DNA from: Pedobacter duraquae
GTDB taxonomy: Bacteria; Bacteroidota; Bacteroidia; Sphingobacteriales; Sphingobacteriaceae
Assembly (NCBI RefSeq): GCF_004362245.1
Contig: NZ_SNWM01000001.1
Location: 1,178,001 to 1,242,000 of the forward strand
Direction of reading: 5' to 3'
Length of the DNA: 64,000 nucleotides
Made by a program: the position numbers and the translations under genes. Each line of letters begins with the position of its first letter. Positions within the stretch are counted from its first letter, which is position 1. Under the pieces are notes generated by a model that had not been told where the DNA came from, did not search any database, and saw only the letters and a program-made list of their open reading frames with translations. Positions 43,350-52,848 of this stretch are shown one piece after another.

Positions 43350-44759
43350 TTATTTCCAACCGCCCCCTAAAGCACGGTAAAGGTCTACTTTAGCTTCCAG
43401 CTGCGCTGTGCGCAGTGCTGCAAGGTCCAGTTCGCCCTGTAATGAGTTTCTTTGCGCAGTAATTACCTCCAGATAATTAGCCATACCGTTCTTAAATAGC
43501 ATGCTCGAATTCTTAACTGCAGTTTGCAAAGTACGTACCCTCGAGCCAGCAACATCGTACTGAAGTTTGAGTTTTTGCGTTTTGATCAGCTCGTCAGAAA
43601 CCTCAGCAACCGCTGTCAGCACAGTCCCTCTAAACTGAAGCACTGCTTTCTCGCGCTCTACCTTCGCAACTTCCACCTGGGTGGTGATGCGTTTCCGGTC
43701 CAGTATAGGCTGTGTTAACCCACCCGCAACGGCTCCAAAAAGAGAGGCAGGAATATTGAACCAGTTGCTTGCCCTAAAAGAATTGACGCCACCTGAAGCT
43801 GTTATTGTAACACTCGGATACAGGCTTGCTTTTGCAATACCTACATTGGCATTTGCAATCTGTAATGCCAGCTCCGCACTGCGCACATCGGGTCTTCTGC
43901 TCACCATTGCGGAGGGAAAACCAACAGCAAACTGATCATCAGCAGCAATCTCACTAAGTTTACCCTGACGCGCTATAGCTGCAGGAATATGACCAGTAAG
44001 CACGCTGAGTGCATTTTCCTGAATACCTATCTCCTGCTCCAGTTGTGGCATCAGCTGAACAGCAACCATCTGTTGTGCTTCCGCCTGCTGGATCGCCAGT
44101 GCTGTAACCTGTCCGGCATCAAACTGCAGGTGGATCATCCTTAACGTACTATCATTTAATGCCAGGTTTCGTTTAGCAATAGCCATTTGCGCATCCAGCA
44201 TCAGCAAACGATAATAGCCACGGGCTACCTCAGCTACCAATGATGTTTGTACGGCCTTCCTGGCTTCAGAAGTTTGCAGGAAAGTGCTTAGGGCAGCTTG
44301 TTTCCGGCTCCTGATCTTTCCCCAGATATCTGCTTCCCAGGATAAACTCAGGTTGGCATTGTAATCCTCAATATGGGTGGTATTTAAAAATGTAGAGGTA
44401 CTTAAGCCGTTCAGACTATTGTCTGATGGCCTTGATGTATTTGCAGTCACATTTAGAAATAAGGAAGGGATATTCCCAGCTTTTGATTGCGAATAAAGCA
44501 ACGCAGAAGACTCCATATTTTTTAACGCAATCTGCAAGTCGTAATTCTTAACCAGTGCACTGTCAATCAGCGTGCTAATCGCAGGATCAGTAAAGAATTC
44601 TTTCCAGGGAAAAGTAGCGATGCTGGTACTATCTGTACTCGTTACGTCCCTGAATTGCGCAGGTGTTGCAGTTACCGGAGCTGATAGATCTTTCGACACC
44701 TTGCAGGCACTTAAGATCAACAGCAATAATACCGGTATAAACTTGATATATGTTTTCAT
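43350..44759 (-). CDS. RND efflux outer-membrane factor (NodT/OprM family), lipoprotein
   Basis: The 469-residue protein has a lipoprotein signal ending LSAC (Cys19). Two outer-membrane-efflux halves follow with tandem helical coiled coils (QIALKNMESSALLYSQSKAG; then IANANVGIAKASLYPSV). It should form the outer-membrane TolC-like channel for the adjacent pump. Its start is 24 bp after the RND gene and it is the last gene of a three-gene operon. Confidence 0.92.
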   Translation of the reverse strand: MKTYIKFIPVLLLLILSACKVSKDLSAPVTATPAQFRDVTSTDSTSIATFPWKEFFTDPAISTLIDSALVKNYDLQIALKNMESSALLYSQSKAGNIPSLFLNVTANTSRPSDNSLNGLSTSTFLNTTHIEDYNANLSLSWEADIWGKIRSRKQAALSTFLQTSEARKAVQTSLVAEVARGYYRLLMLDAQMAIAKRNLALNDSTLRMIHLQFDAGQVTALAIQQAEAQQMVAVQLMPQLEQEIGIQENALSVLTGHIPAAIARQGKLSEIAADDQFAVGFPSAMVSRRPDVRSAELALQIANANVGIAKASLYPSVTITASGGVNSFRASNWFNIPASLFGAVAGGLTQPILDRKRITTQVEVAKVEREKAVLQFRGTVLTAVAEVSDELIKTQKLKLQYDVAGSRVRTLQTAVKNSSMLFKNGMANYLEVITAQRNSLQGELDLAALRTAQLEAKVDLYRALGGGWK

Positions 44760-44783
44760 TTCTTTTTAATTCTTATTTATTTC

Positions 44784-47700
44784 TTAAGCCTCCAAAACGG
44801 GCTCTTCATGAATCAGTGCTTGCTTTTTTCCGGCAGGAACGAGGATTCTTCTTTCGCCATTCAATTTTTCCTGTGCATATTGGAAAATCACAAAAAGTAC
44901 AGGGATCAGGAACAAGCCAAGGATAACACCAGAGAGCATACCTCCCGCAGCACCAATACTGATAGAGTGGTTACCCAGAGCCGAAGGGCCTGTAGCACGC
45001 ATCATAGGTAACAAACCAACGATAAAAGCTAACGATGTCATGATAATCGGACGAAGCCTTAAACGTGCAGCCTCGAGTGCTGAAGAGACGAGCGACTGAC
45101 CGCTTCTTCTCCGCTGTACCGCGAACTCGACAATCAGAATGGCATTTTTGGCAAGCAGACCGATCAGCATGACCAAAGCTACCTGTACATAAATGTTGTT
45201 GGCAATTCCGGTCAATCCGATCGCTACAAATACACCGAATACACCTGCGGGGATCGATAAAATCACGGCCATCGGCAAGATGTAACTTTCGTATTGGGCA
45301 GCAAGCAGGAAGTAAACGAAAAGCAGACACAGTGCGAAGATGACTACCGACTGTCCGCCTGAAGAAATCTCTTCACGGGTAAGTCCGCTGAACTCATACG
45401 AATAACCACTTGGCAATTGTTTTTGCGCAACTTCTTCAACTGCTTTGATCGCATCACCAGAACTGTAACCCGGTTTAGGGATGGCATTGATTCCGATCGA
45501 GTTGAATAGATTGTATCTGGAAGCTGTTTCCGGACCATATACTCTTTTCAAGGTAACCAACGTATTTATTGGAACCATTTCTCCGGCAGCATTTTTAACA
45601 TACACCGCATTGATAGATGAAGGGTCGGCACGGTCTTCCTTACCCGCCTGAACCATTACGCGGTAATATTTACCAAAACGGTTAAAATCTGAGGCCTGCG
45701 CGCTACCAAAATAAGCCTGCATTGTTTGCAGGATGTCTTTTACGCTCACACCCAGTTGATCAGCTTTCCCTTCGTTAATCTCCATATCCAGTTGCGGATA
45801 ATCGGCTTTAAAAGAGGTAAATGCGACAGCAATTTCAGGACGTTTCATCAGCTCTCCCAGAAACTGATTGGTTACTGCACTGAACTTATCAAGTTTGCCA
45901 CCCGTACGATCCTGCAATACCAGATCCAGACCGTCAACATTACTAAAACCGGGAACTGTAGGGAAAGTAAACACAAAAAATGACGCACCCTTAATCACAG
46001 ACAGTTTGGTGCTAATTTGGTTCATGATCTGATTGATATCTTTTACCGCTCCCCTTTCTGCTGTAGGTTTGAGCAGTACAAAGGCTACCCCGGCAGATGG
46101 ACTTGTACTTTGTGTAAGAATGTTAAATCCTGAAAGCACGTTCAACAACCTGTTGTAGCTTTCTGGCTGCAGGATCTGCTCAGCTTCTTTCATTACCGCC
46201 GTGGTACGATCCAGGGATGCACCGGCAGGCATAGATAAAGCAATGGCAATGAAACCCTGATCTTCAGAAGGGATAAATCCGGTAGGTGTTTTACGAACCA
46301 TCCATACCGTACCCAGCGTTACCAACAAAAGACCAACCATACCCACCCATTTGTAACGGATCAGGAATCTTAAGCTGCCTACATACCTTGCAGTCATGCT
46401 GTCAAAACTGGTATTGAAGCTCGTAAAGAAGCGTTGAGAAAAATTCTGTTTCTTTCCTTCATGACCATTTGCAGGTACATGTTCTTTCAGGAAGAGGGCA
46501 CATAATGCTGGACTTAATGTTAATGCATTCACAGCTGAAATTACAATCGCGATAGCCAGCGTAAAAGCAAACTGTCTGTAGAAAACACCAGTAGATCCAT
46601 CCATAAATCCTACCGGAAGGAATACTGCCGACATCACCAGGGTGATCGAGATAATCGCACCCGTGATCTCATGCATCGCCGCTGCAGTAGCAGGTTTTGG
46701 TGGTAGGTGTTTATGCTGCATCTTGGCATGTACAGCCTCAACAACTACAATCGCATCATCCACAACAATACCAATGGCAAGAACCAATGCGAATAGCGTC
46801 AGCAGGTTGATTGAAAACCCGAACATCTGCATAAAGAAGAATGTTCCGATAATAGCTACTGGCACTGCGATGGCAGGAATCAATGTAGAACGAAAATCCT
46901 GAAGGAAAATAAACACCACGATAAATACCAGGATAAAGGCCTCTATCAGCGTATGGATTACCTGCTCTATAGATTGATCAAGCGATACTTTAGTGTTATA
47001 CAGAATATCATATTTTACGCCTTTAGGAAAATCCTTTTCGGCTTTCTTCATGAATTTATCGATGGCAATCTGGATCTCATTGGAGTTAGATCCGGCAAGC
47101 TGAACGATACCGATGTCCAGTCCAGGCTTACCGTTGATCCGCGTCAAGCTTCCATAGGTATAGGCGCCAAACTCTACTTTTGCCAGGTCTTTCAACTTCA
47201 GCACTGAGCCGTCAGGATTGGAACGGATCACAATATTTTCGTAATCGGCAGGATGGTTCAGTTTACCTTTATAGGTAATTACATACTCAAAGGCATTTTT
47301 ACTACTCTCCCCAAAACGACCTGGCGCTGCCTCAAGGTTCTTATCCTTGATCTTCGCCATTACCTCTGCGGGTACCAGGTTATATGCTGCCATTTTGGAA
47401 GGATTTAACCAGATCCGCATCGAATAATCTTTACTACCTCCAAAAACTGATGCCTGACCAACACCCGGAATCCTTTTGATCTCAGGGATCAGGTTGATCG
47501 CCGCGTAATTGGCCATAAAGGTCTGGTCGTACTTGCTCTCATCCTGGGTGTATAAATCTACCACCATGATCAGGCTGTTCTGCTGTTTTGCAGTACTGAT
47601 ACCTGCTTGTACCACCTCTGCCGGCAGCTGACTCGTAGCTTGAGCAACACGGTTTTGTACGTTTACCGCTGCCTGATCGGGATTGGTACCTAATTTAAAA

Positions 47701-47978
47701 TATACAGTAATTACAAGCGAGCCATCATTACTGGCCGTGGAGCTCATATAGGTCATATTTTCAACCCCGTTGATTGATTCCTCCAGAGAAGGTGCTACTG
47801 AACGTAAAACGGTCTCTGCATTTGCTCCAGGATAGGAAGCAATAACCTGTACTGCCGGAGGAGCGATATCCGGAAATTGTTGGAGCGGTAATTTAGTTAA
47901 GCCTAGTACCCCCAGGATCACCAGCAATATGGAGATCACTGTGGCCAGTACTGGTCTGTTTAAGAATATTTTGAACAT
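44784..47978 (-). CDS. RND efflux transporter permease, HAE1/AcrB type
   Basis: The 1064-residue protein has the AcrB layout: TM1 then a large periplasmic loop (residues 35-335), TM2-6, a cytoplasmic helix, TM7, a second loop and TM8-12. The proton relay is intact: GIVVDDAIVVVE with Asp-Asp in TM4 and GLLAKNAILIVEFA with Lys in TM10. It would extrude drugs from the periplasm via the neighbouring adaptor and outer-membrane factor. The stop is 24 bp from the outer-membrane factor start. Confidence 0.95.
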   Translation of the reverse strand: MFKIFLNRPVLATVISILLVILGVLGLTKLPLQQFPDIAPPAVQVIASYPGANAETVLRSVAPSLEESINGVENMTYMSSTASNDGSLVITVYFKLGTNPDQAAVNVQNRVAQATSQLPAEVVQAGISTAKQQNSLIMVVDLYTQDESKYDQTFMANYAAINLIPEIKRIPGVGQASVFGGSKDYSMRIWLNPSKMAAYNLVPAEVMAKIKDKNLEAAPGRFGESSKNAFEYVITYKGKLNHPADYENIVIRSNPDGSVLKLKDLAKVEFGAYTYGSLTRINGKPGLDIGIVQLAGSNSNEIQIAIDKFMKKAEKDFPKGVKYDILYNTKVSLDQSIEQVIHTLIEAFILVFIVVFIFLQDFRSTLIPAIAVPVAIIGTFFFMQMFGFSINLLTLFALVLAIGIVVDDAIVVVEAVHAKMQHKHLPPKPATAAAMHEITGAIISITLVMSAVFLPVGFMDGSTGVFYRQFAFTLAIAIVISAVNALTLSPALCALFLKEHVPANGHEGKKQNFSQRFFTSFNTSFDSMTARYVGSLRFLIRYKWVGMVGLLLVTLGTVWMVRKTPTGFIPSEDQGFIAIALSMPAGASLDRTTAVMKEAEQILQPESYNRLLNVLSGFNILTQSTSPSAGVAFVLLKPTAERGAVKDINQIMNQISTKLSVIKGASFFVFTFPTVPGFSNVDGLDLVLQDRTGGKLDKFSAVTNQFLGELMKRPEIAVAFTSFKADYPQLDMEINEGKADQLGVSVKDILQTMQAYFGSAQASDFNRFGKYYRVMVQAGKEDRADPSSINAVYVKNAAGEMVPINTLVTLKRVYGPETASRYNLFNSIGINAIPKPGYSSGDAIKAVEEVAQKQLPSGYSYEFSGLTREEISSGGQSVVIFALCLLFVYFLLAAQYESYILPMAVILSIPAGVFGVFVAIGLTGIANNIYVQVALVMLIGLLAKNAILIVEFAVQRRRSGQSLVSSALEAARLRLRPIIMTSLAFIVGLLPMMRATGPSALGNHSISIGAAGGMLSGVILGLFLIPVLFVIFQYAQEKLNGERRILVPAGKKQALIHEEPVLEA

Positions 47979-47986
47979 GATAGTAT

Positions 47987-49180
47987 TTATTTTGTGGCGT
48001 TAAAGGCAGTAACTACAGGTTGTGCCTCTGGCTTGATGACATCTCCGTCTTTCAGGTTTTCGAAACCTCTGGTTACAATCCTGTCGCCAGACACCAATCC
48101 GTCTTTAAGCAGGTAGCTTGTACCACTGGTTCCCAATACCGTTACCGGTTGTTTTGTTATTTTGTTATCTTTAGATACAGTATACACGAAAATCTTATCC
48201 TGCACCTCAACTGTTGCTGCCTGAGGGATCATCAGTGCATTGCTATGTTGCAGACTTAATCTGATTTTACCTGTATTTCCTGATCTCAGGAATCCTTTTG
48301 TATTGGCAAAGCTTGCCCTGAGGGTAATCGAGCCCGTAGTTTTATCAAATTGGCCATCGATCATATCGATTTTTCCTTTGATCGGATAAGCAGATTCATC
48401 CGACAACATCAAGGTAACACCCGGCAGAGCAGTCAATCCACCCTGCGCAATGCTTTTGCCATATTTGTTATTGAAGTCGATATAGTCGCTTTCACTCAAA
48501 GCAAAATAAACGTGCACCTGATGTACATCAGAAAGTTGCGTCAATGCCTGCTGATCTGCCGGAGATACCAGACTTCCCTGTTTCTTTGGCATGCGGCCAA
48601 CGTAGCCGTTTACCGGAGCGGTGATCATTGTAAAGTTTAAATTAACCTGCGCCGCGCCTAATCCTGCTTTAGCTTGTTCTGCATTGGCAGTGGCAATCTG
48701 AAGCGCTGTTTTTGCTGTTTTAAGTTGAAAATCAGAAACAACTTTGTTTTGTACAAGCGGAGTGAGCTTATCTACTTCCAATTGTGCATTTAAAATTGCA
48801 GCTTGTGCAGCATGATAGCTTGCTTTAGCATTGTTAAGTTGCTCACGGAAAGGCTGCTCATTAATTTTGAAGAGCGGCTGACCTTTGCTCACCAACTGGC
48901 CTTCGTTAACGAAGATTTTGTCGATATAACCCGATACCTGTGGACGAATATCCAGATCGACTTCGCCCTGGATCGCAGCAGGATATTCCAGGTAAGTGGT
49001 TTCAGAACTGGTGTTGACAGACATCACCGGTAAAGAAGGAGGTGGTGGTGTGCTAACCTGAAGTTGCTCATTAGAGCACGCTTGAATCAGCGTAATTATT
49101 AGTAATAAAAGAGCTGGCAGAACGATAGTAGATCGTTTAACAGCGTTAAGTAAAAGTCGAAATGTTTGTAGCGATTTCAT
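47987..49180 (-). CDS. RND periplasmic adaptor (AcrA/HlyD type), lipoprotein
   Basis: The 397-residue protein has a signal with lipobox at IQAC (Cys35), preceded by an unusually long basic n-region. A proline-rich linker then leads to the HlyD pattern: VSGYIDKIFVNEGQLVSKGQPLF (hairpin barrel), an alpha-helical hairpin (KASYHAAQAAILNAQLEV), then FTMITAPVNGYVG. It bridges the pump and outer-membrane channel. A 21-bp copy of the TetR-type operator lies inside codons 9-15 of this gene, an unusual position. Confidence 0.9.
   Translation of the reverse strand: MKSLQTFRLLLNAVKRSTIVLPALLLLIITLIQACSNEQLQVSTPPPPSLPVMSVNTSSETTYLEYPAAIQGEVDLDIRPQVSGYIDKIFVNEGQLVSKGQPLFKINEQPFREQLNNAKASYHAAQAAILNAQLEVDKLTPLVQNKVVSDFQLKTAKTALQIATANAEQAKAGLGAAQVNLNFTMITAPVNGYVGRMPKKQGSLVSPADQQALTQLSDVHQVHVYFALSESDYIDFNNKYGKSIAQGGLTALPGVTLMLSDESAYPIKGKIDMIDGQFDKTTGSITLRASFANTKGFLRSGNTGKIRLSLQHSNALMIPQAATVEVQDKIFVYTVSKDNKITKQPVTVLGTSGTSYLLKDGLVSGDRIVTRGFENLKDGDVIKPEAQPVVTAFNATK
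49136..49156. repeat. TetR-type operator copy 1, inside the adaptor gene
   Basis: This 21-bp sequence contains the palindrome TTAAC-AGC-GTTAA (49137-49149). It is identical, base for base, to 49222-49242 and lies within codons 9-15 of the adaptor gene. Confidence 0.6.
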
Positions 49181-49221
49181 ATTTATTGGATTTAGAATGA
49201 GGGATTAACGGATTTAATTGA

Positions 49222-49242
49222 TTTAACAGCGTTAAGTAAAAG
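49222..49242. promoter_or_regulatory. TetR-type operator copy 2, upstream of the adaptor gene
   Basis: This is the second identical 21-bp copy with palindrome TTAAC-AGC-GTTAA (49223-49235), 86 bp from copy 1 and 12 bp beyond the tetR stop. It is in the intergenic gap in front of the RND operon. Confidence 0.65.
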
Positions 49243-49253
49243 GGTAAAAAAAA

Positions 49254-49853
49254 CTAGTTATTGATAAAACGGGTAATGCCATTGATGGCATCGCTCAGGA
49301 TATGCTGATTCATCGCTTCATTGGTGCCTTTCTGCACCAGGTTGATAGAGATCAGGCCATGAACGATAGACCAGTAGGTGTAATATTTTCTGCACATCAG
49401 CTCTTCGGTACGTTTATCTTCATCGATGAGTTCAGATATAACGTCGTTGAACATGCCGGTGGTAAATTCTGCTTCCGGGAGCGACTTTTTAAGTTCACAG
49501 CAATTCATTTCGACACCAAACATCAGTTTGTAAAGCTCTTTATTTTGAAATGCGAAATCCCAGTAAGCAACCCACATGGCTTCAATTTGTTTCTCAGGAA
49601 GCAGATGACCGCTTTTTGCCTTTTGAATATCTTGTCCGAGCAGCATATAACCTTTACGGGTAAGCTCCAGCAGAATCCCCTCTTTGTTGGTAAAGTACTC
49701 GTAGATGATAGGCGCAGTATACTCAATCACATCCGCGATCTTGCGCATACTCAAAGATTGCCATCCCTCTTCTTTTACAATCTGAAGGGCAGCATCCAGA
49801 ATATTGAGTCTGGTATCCTCTTTTAGCCTTTGTATACGTTCTTTACTTCCCAT
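49254..49853 (-). CDS. TetR/AcrR-family regulator
   Basis: The 199-residue protein has an N-terminal helix-turn-helix: NILDAALQIVKEEGWQSLSMRKIADVI, ending IYEYFTNKEGILLELTRKG. A C-terminal ligand-binding helical domain follows, with QNKELYKLMFGVEMN. It precedes the RND operon in the same orientation. Three related palindromes flank the gene and its own promoter, so it likely represses itself and the pump, with release by a drug-like ligand (inference). Confidence 0.9.
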   Translation of the reverse strand: MGSKERIQRLKEDTRLNILDAALQIVKEEGWQSLSMRKIADVIEYTAPIIYEYFTNKEGILLELTRKGYMLLGQDIQKAKSGHLLPEKQIEAMWVAYWDFAFQNKELYKLMFGVEMNCCELKKSLPEAEFTTGMFNDVISELIDEDKRTEELMCRKYYTYWSIVHGLISINLVQKGTNEAMNQHILSDAINGITRFINN

Positions 49854-49881
49854 GAGGGTAATTGTTTAAGGTATAGATTAT

Positions 49882-49895
49882 CTAACACCGTTAAG
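49882..49895. promoter_or_regulatory. TetR-type operator copy 3, at the tetR promoter
   Basis: The minus strand reads CTTAACGGTGTTAG. It differs from copies 1 and 2 (core CTTAACGCTGTTAA) by two bases. It directly follows the TACATTTG -7 box, so a bound dimer would block transcription start. Confidence 0.6.
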
Positions 49896-49903
49896 CAAAT
49901 GTA
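49896..49903 (-). promoter_or_regulatory. -7 box of the tetR promoter
   Basis: TACATTTG on the minus strand fits TAnnTTTG exactly, 43 bp before the tetR ATG. Operator copy 3 is immediately downstream. Confidence 0.5.
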
Positions 49904-49963
49904 GAAACTCTTTAGATTATGCATATCATTACTTTGTCACAAAGCTTAAATCAGCCTCTAAAG

Positions 49964-50731
49964 CTATTTAGAGACCTTATGTTTCGGAAAATTAAAAATT
50001 AGTGATGACAGAACAGGTAGGGCAAAAAGTGCGACGGTGAAGATTGATATCGCCAGATCTGCGTGTTCGCCTTCTAAAAATATAGAGATTTTGCTTTCAG
50101 GATTAAAATGAGTAAGCAGAGAAGAACTTAATTTCAGTCCCAATACACCAATCACCAAAAAGGCACAGGCTTCGAGAAAAGAAAATTTCTCCATCAGCTT
50201 CACAAACACCTGAGCCACAAAACGCATGGCCAGGATACCGATAAATACACCGATATAAATCAATGCAAGGTGGTCTGTAAAAGCCACAGCAGCAAAAACA
50301 TTATCTATTGAAAAGGCAAGATCCATAACTTCAACCAGCGCCACTGTTGCCCAAAATGTGCCGAGCAACCCTACGGTAGATCTGTAAAACCAATTCCTCT
50401 TCTTATCAACCGACTCGGTCTCTTCTTTCTTTTTATCCTTAAAAAAATAATTGACCGCCAGGTACAACAGATAAAAACCACCAAGTGGTTTCAGCCACCA
50501 AATCTTGACCAGCCAGGATGCCAGCAACAAACAGATTCCCCGAAAGATATAAGCGCCGATAATTCCATACTTAAGGGCCTTCCCCCGCTGTTCTTTAGGG
50601 AGGTCCATCACCATCGTTGCCAATACCGCAGCATTATCAACAGACAGCAGACTCTCAATCAGGATCAGATTCAGAATGATCAACAAGCCCGCCTGTATAT
50701 CCGGACCTAGTATCTTATGTAAAAACTCCAT
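49964..50731 (-). CDS. TerC-family integral membrane protein
   Basis: The 255-residue protein has about seven membrane helices with the TerC pair IESLLSVDNAAVLATMV and VMDLAFSIDNVFAAVAF. The two conserved Asp-Asn elements are the family hallmark. TerC/Alx proteins export manganese or other metals or aid membrane-protein insertion; the substrate here is unknown. It lies 39 bp behind the AraC gene and may be co-transcribed. Confidence 0.9.
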   Translation of the reverse strand: MEFLHKILGPDIQAGLLIILNLILIESLLSVDNAAVLATMVMDLPKEQRGKALKYGIIGAYIFRGICLLLASWLVKIWWLKPLGGFYLLYLAVNYFFKDKKKEETESVDKKRNWFYRSTVGLLGTFWATVALVEVMDLAFSIDNVFAAVAFTDHLALIYIGVFIGILAMRFVAQVFVKLMEKFSFLEACAFLVIGVLGLKLSSSLLTHFNPESKISIFLEGEHADLAISIFTVALFALPVLSSLIFNFPKHKVSK

Positions 50732-50770
50732 ATGTAGCGATGGATCAAAGACTAAGCCACAATAGCAGTC

Positions 50771-51712
50771 TTAACGGAAAGATTTAGGCGTATACTGCGT
50801 TTGCTTTTTAAAGAAGATATTGAAGTTTGCCGGGTACTCAAAGCCCAGGCAATAGGCAATTTCGGAAATGTTCCATTCCGTATATTTTAATAAGGCAATG
50901 GCTTCATTAGATATCCTTCTGGCGATATGTTCTGAAGTTGTCTTCCCTGTTACTTCCTTCACTGCATGGTTGAGGTGGTTCACATGCACAGATAGCTTAG
51001 CAGCGAAGTCGTGCGCAGTCTTCAACTCCAGGATTCTGTCCGTAGAATCAATAGGAAACTGCCTTTCGAGCAACTCAATAAATTGCGACGCAATTCTCGT
51101 AGAAGCATTGGTATGCTTCAGATGCACGTCTGCAGGCTGATTTTTCAGTGCCTCATGTACCAGCAAATGGACATAGTTACGCAAAAGATCGAACTTGTAA
51201 ACATAGTCGCTATCCATTTCTACCATCATCTTCTGGAAAATTTCCGAGATAACAGGCTCCTGTTCGGCGGATATAGGAATCACCGGGATATCCTGTGTTT
51301 TGGAGAGTAGCGATTCTCTAAAGCTTTCGTTGCGCTTCCTGATAAAGTTTTCTGTGAACAGGCAAAAATATCCCGATTGTTCTTCTGATATCCCTTCCCA
51401 GGAATACGGAATATTGGGATTGGTAAATAATAAAGCACAACCGTCTACATTGATCTGCTGATCGGGATAATAAAGGATTCCTGTTCCGATAACCAGGGAG
51501 ATCTTGTAATAATCACGCCTGTTGTAGGGCGCCGGAGAAACGGAACAAAAACCCGAACGCTTAAACACATTGAAATGCCCGATATCAGCAATCATGTCCA
51601 GGCGGGGGATAGATACCCCCGGATGTCCGATTGTGAATCGTTCATAGAATTCTTGCAGTGACTCGGCTTTCTTCACTGCGTAAAGTTCCAGATTTTTAAC
51701 CTTTGAACGCAT
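50771..51712 (-). CDS. AraC-family transcriptional regulator
   Basis: The 313-residue protein has an N-terminal cupin-like ligand domain (about residues 20-150; YYKISLVIGTGILYYPDQ). A C-terminal double helix-turn-helix (about 210-313) follows: DFAAKLSVHVNHLNHAVKEV, then WNISEIAYCLGFEYPANFNI and KKQTQYTPKSFR. It follows the second RND operon by 14 bp on the same strand and may control that pump, perhaps as an activator. Confidence 0.9.
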   Translation of the reverse strand: MRSKVKNLELYAVKKAESLQEFYERFTIGHPGVSIPRLDMIADIGHFNVFKRSGFCSVSPAPYNRRDYYKISLVIGTGILYYPDQQINVDGCALLFTNPNIPYSWEGISEEQSGYFCLFTENFIRKRNESFRESLLSKTQDIPVIPISAEQEPVISEIFQKMMVEMDSDYVYKFDLLRNYVHLLVHEALKNQPADVHLKHTNASTRIASQFIELLERQFPIDSTDRILELKTAHDFAAKLSVHVNHLNHAVKEVTGKTTSEHIARRISNEAIALLKYTEWNISEIAYCLGFEYPANFNIFFKKQTQYTPKSFR

Positions 51713-51726
51713 ACTTTTTTGTAAAA

Positions 51727-52830
51727 TTATGGTTTGATTGGTGTTCCTTCGTGGATTTCTTCTGTAGCCTCCAATACAATCTGGTCACCTTCCTTCAGAT
51801 CCCCGAAAACTTCAATCTTATCACCATCCTCACGGCCCTTTTTGACGATAACCTTTACCGCTTTATTATTCTCGGCTTTAATCAGGTAAATACCTTCTGC
51901 ACTTTCTACTAAAGCAGTTTTAGGAATGACAAATGTTGTCGCATTTGCAGGCAATGCCACCGAGACTTCAGCAATCATACCTGGTAAAAGTTGTTTATTG
52001 GGATTCAATACATCCATTTCCACTCTTTCAGCACGTAAACGCAGGTCCAACGCACCTGATAACCGTTTTGCCTTTGCCGTAAAAGTCTCTGAAGGTTTTG
52101 ATTTTACGGTGAACTTCACTTCATCGCCAGACTTCACATAACCGGTATATAACTCAGGAATAGAGATTACCAAACGCAGGTGTGTCTGTTCCTGAAGCGT
52201 AAACAACGGAAATTCTGATCCCTTTCCTGTAGGACCAACAAAGGCACCCAGGTTCACATTTCTGGAGGTTATAATCCCATCAAAAGGCGCGCGGATCTCC
52301 AGATAGTTCTGGATGGTACCCACCTCTTTATAGGATGCACGGGCAGCACTTAAGTTTGCCTGGTCAGAGTTTCTTTTGGCAATAGCCTGGTCAAGGTCGT
52401 TCTTAGAGATCGTACCCGGAGTTTTGCTGGTTTCAAATAAGCGGTCATAATTGGCTTTACTGGCAAGGTAAACTGCTTCCTGCGATTTTAACCTTGATTC
52501 TGCAGCAGCTACCTGCGAAGTCATTTCCGGAGCTTCCAGGGTCATCAACAGCTGACCTTTAGACACCTGTGACCCTACATCGGCTTTCAACGTTTTCACA
52601 AAGCTACTTACCTTGGCATACAGATCTACCTGCTGATAGGCAACCAACTCGCCCGGCAACTTGATCGAGGTAGCCATTTTCTGGCTTTGTAACGCAAAGG
52701 TTTTGATTTCTGGCGCTTTAGCTTCAACAGCCTTTTCCTTCTTTTCTTCGCCCGAGCAGCCAGCCATCAGGCTTATTAGTGCGATACTGCTCAGCATCAG
52801 GGTAGCGCTATGGAATAATCTTTTTTTCAT
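51727..52830 (-). CDS. RND periplasmic adaptor, second system, lipoprotein
   Basis: The 367-residue protein has a lipobox LMAGC (Cys25) and an acidic/lysine linker. The lipoyl-type half reads DLYAKVSSFVKTLKADVGSQ, then a coiled coil (TSQVAAAESRLKSQEAVYLA) and beta-barrel segments ending LEATEEIHEGTPIKP. The 5' gap to the RND gene is 18 bp. It connects the inner-membrane pump to the OMF encoded two genes upstream. Confidence 0.92.
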   Translation of the reverse strand: MKKRLFHSATLMLSSIALISLMAGCSGEEKKEKAVEAKAPEIKTFALQSQKMATSIKLPGELVAYQQVDLYAKVSSFVKTLKADVGSQVSKGQLLMTLEAPEMTSQVAAAESRLKSQEAVYLASKANYDRLFETSKTPGTISKNDLDQAIAKRNSDQANLSAARASYKEVGTIQNYLEIRAPFDGIITSRNVNLGAFVGPTGKGSEFPLFTLQEQTHLRLVISIPELYTGYVKSGDEVKFTVKSKPSETFTAKAKRLSGALDLRLRAERVEMDVLNPNKQLLPGMIAEVSVALPANATTFVIPKTALVESAEGIYLIKAENNKAVKVIVKKGREDGDKIEVFGDLKEGDQIVLEATEEIHEGTPIKP

Positions 52831-52848
52831 GTTAATCGTATCTAAACC

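Noticed and set aside
49302..49826. 174-codon open frame antisense to tetR
   Set aside because: It lies wholly inside tetR on the other strand and shows no family signature.
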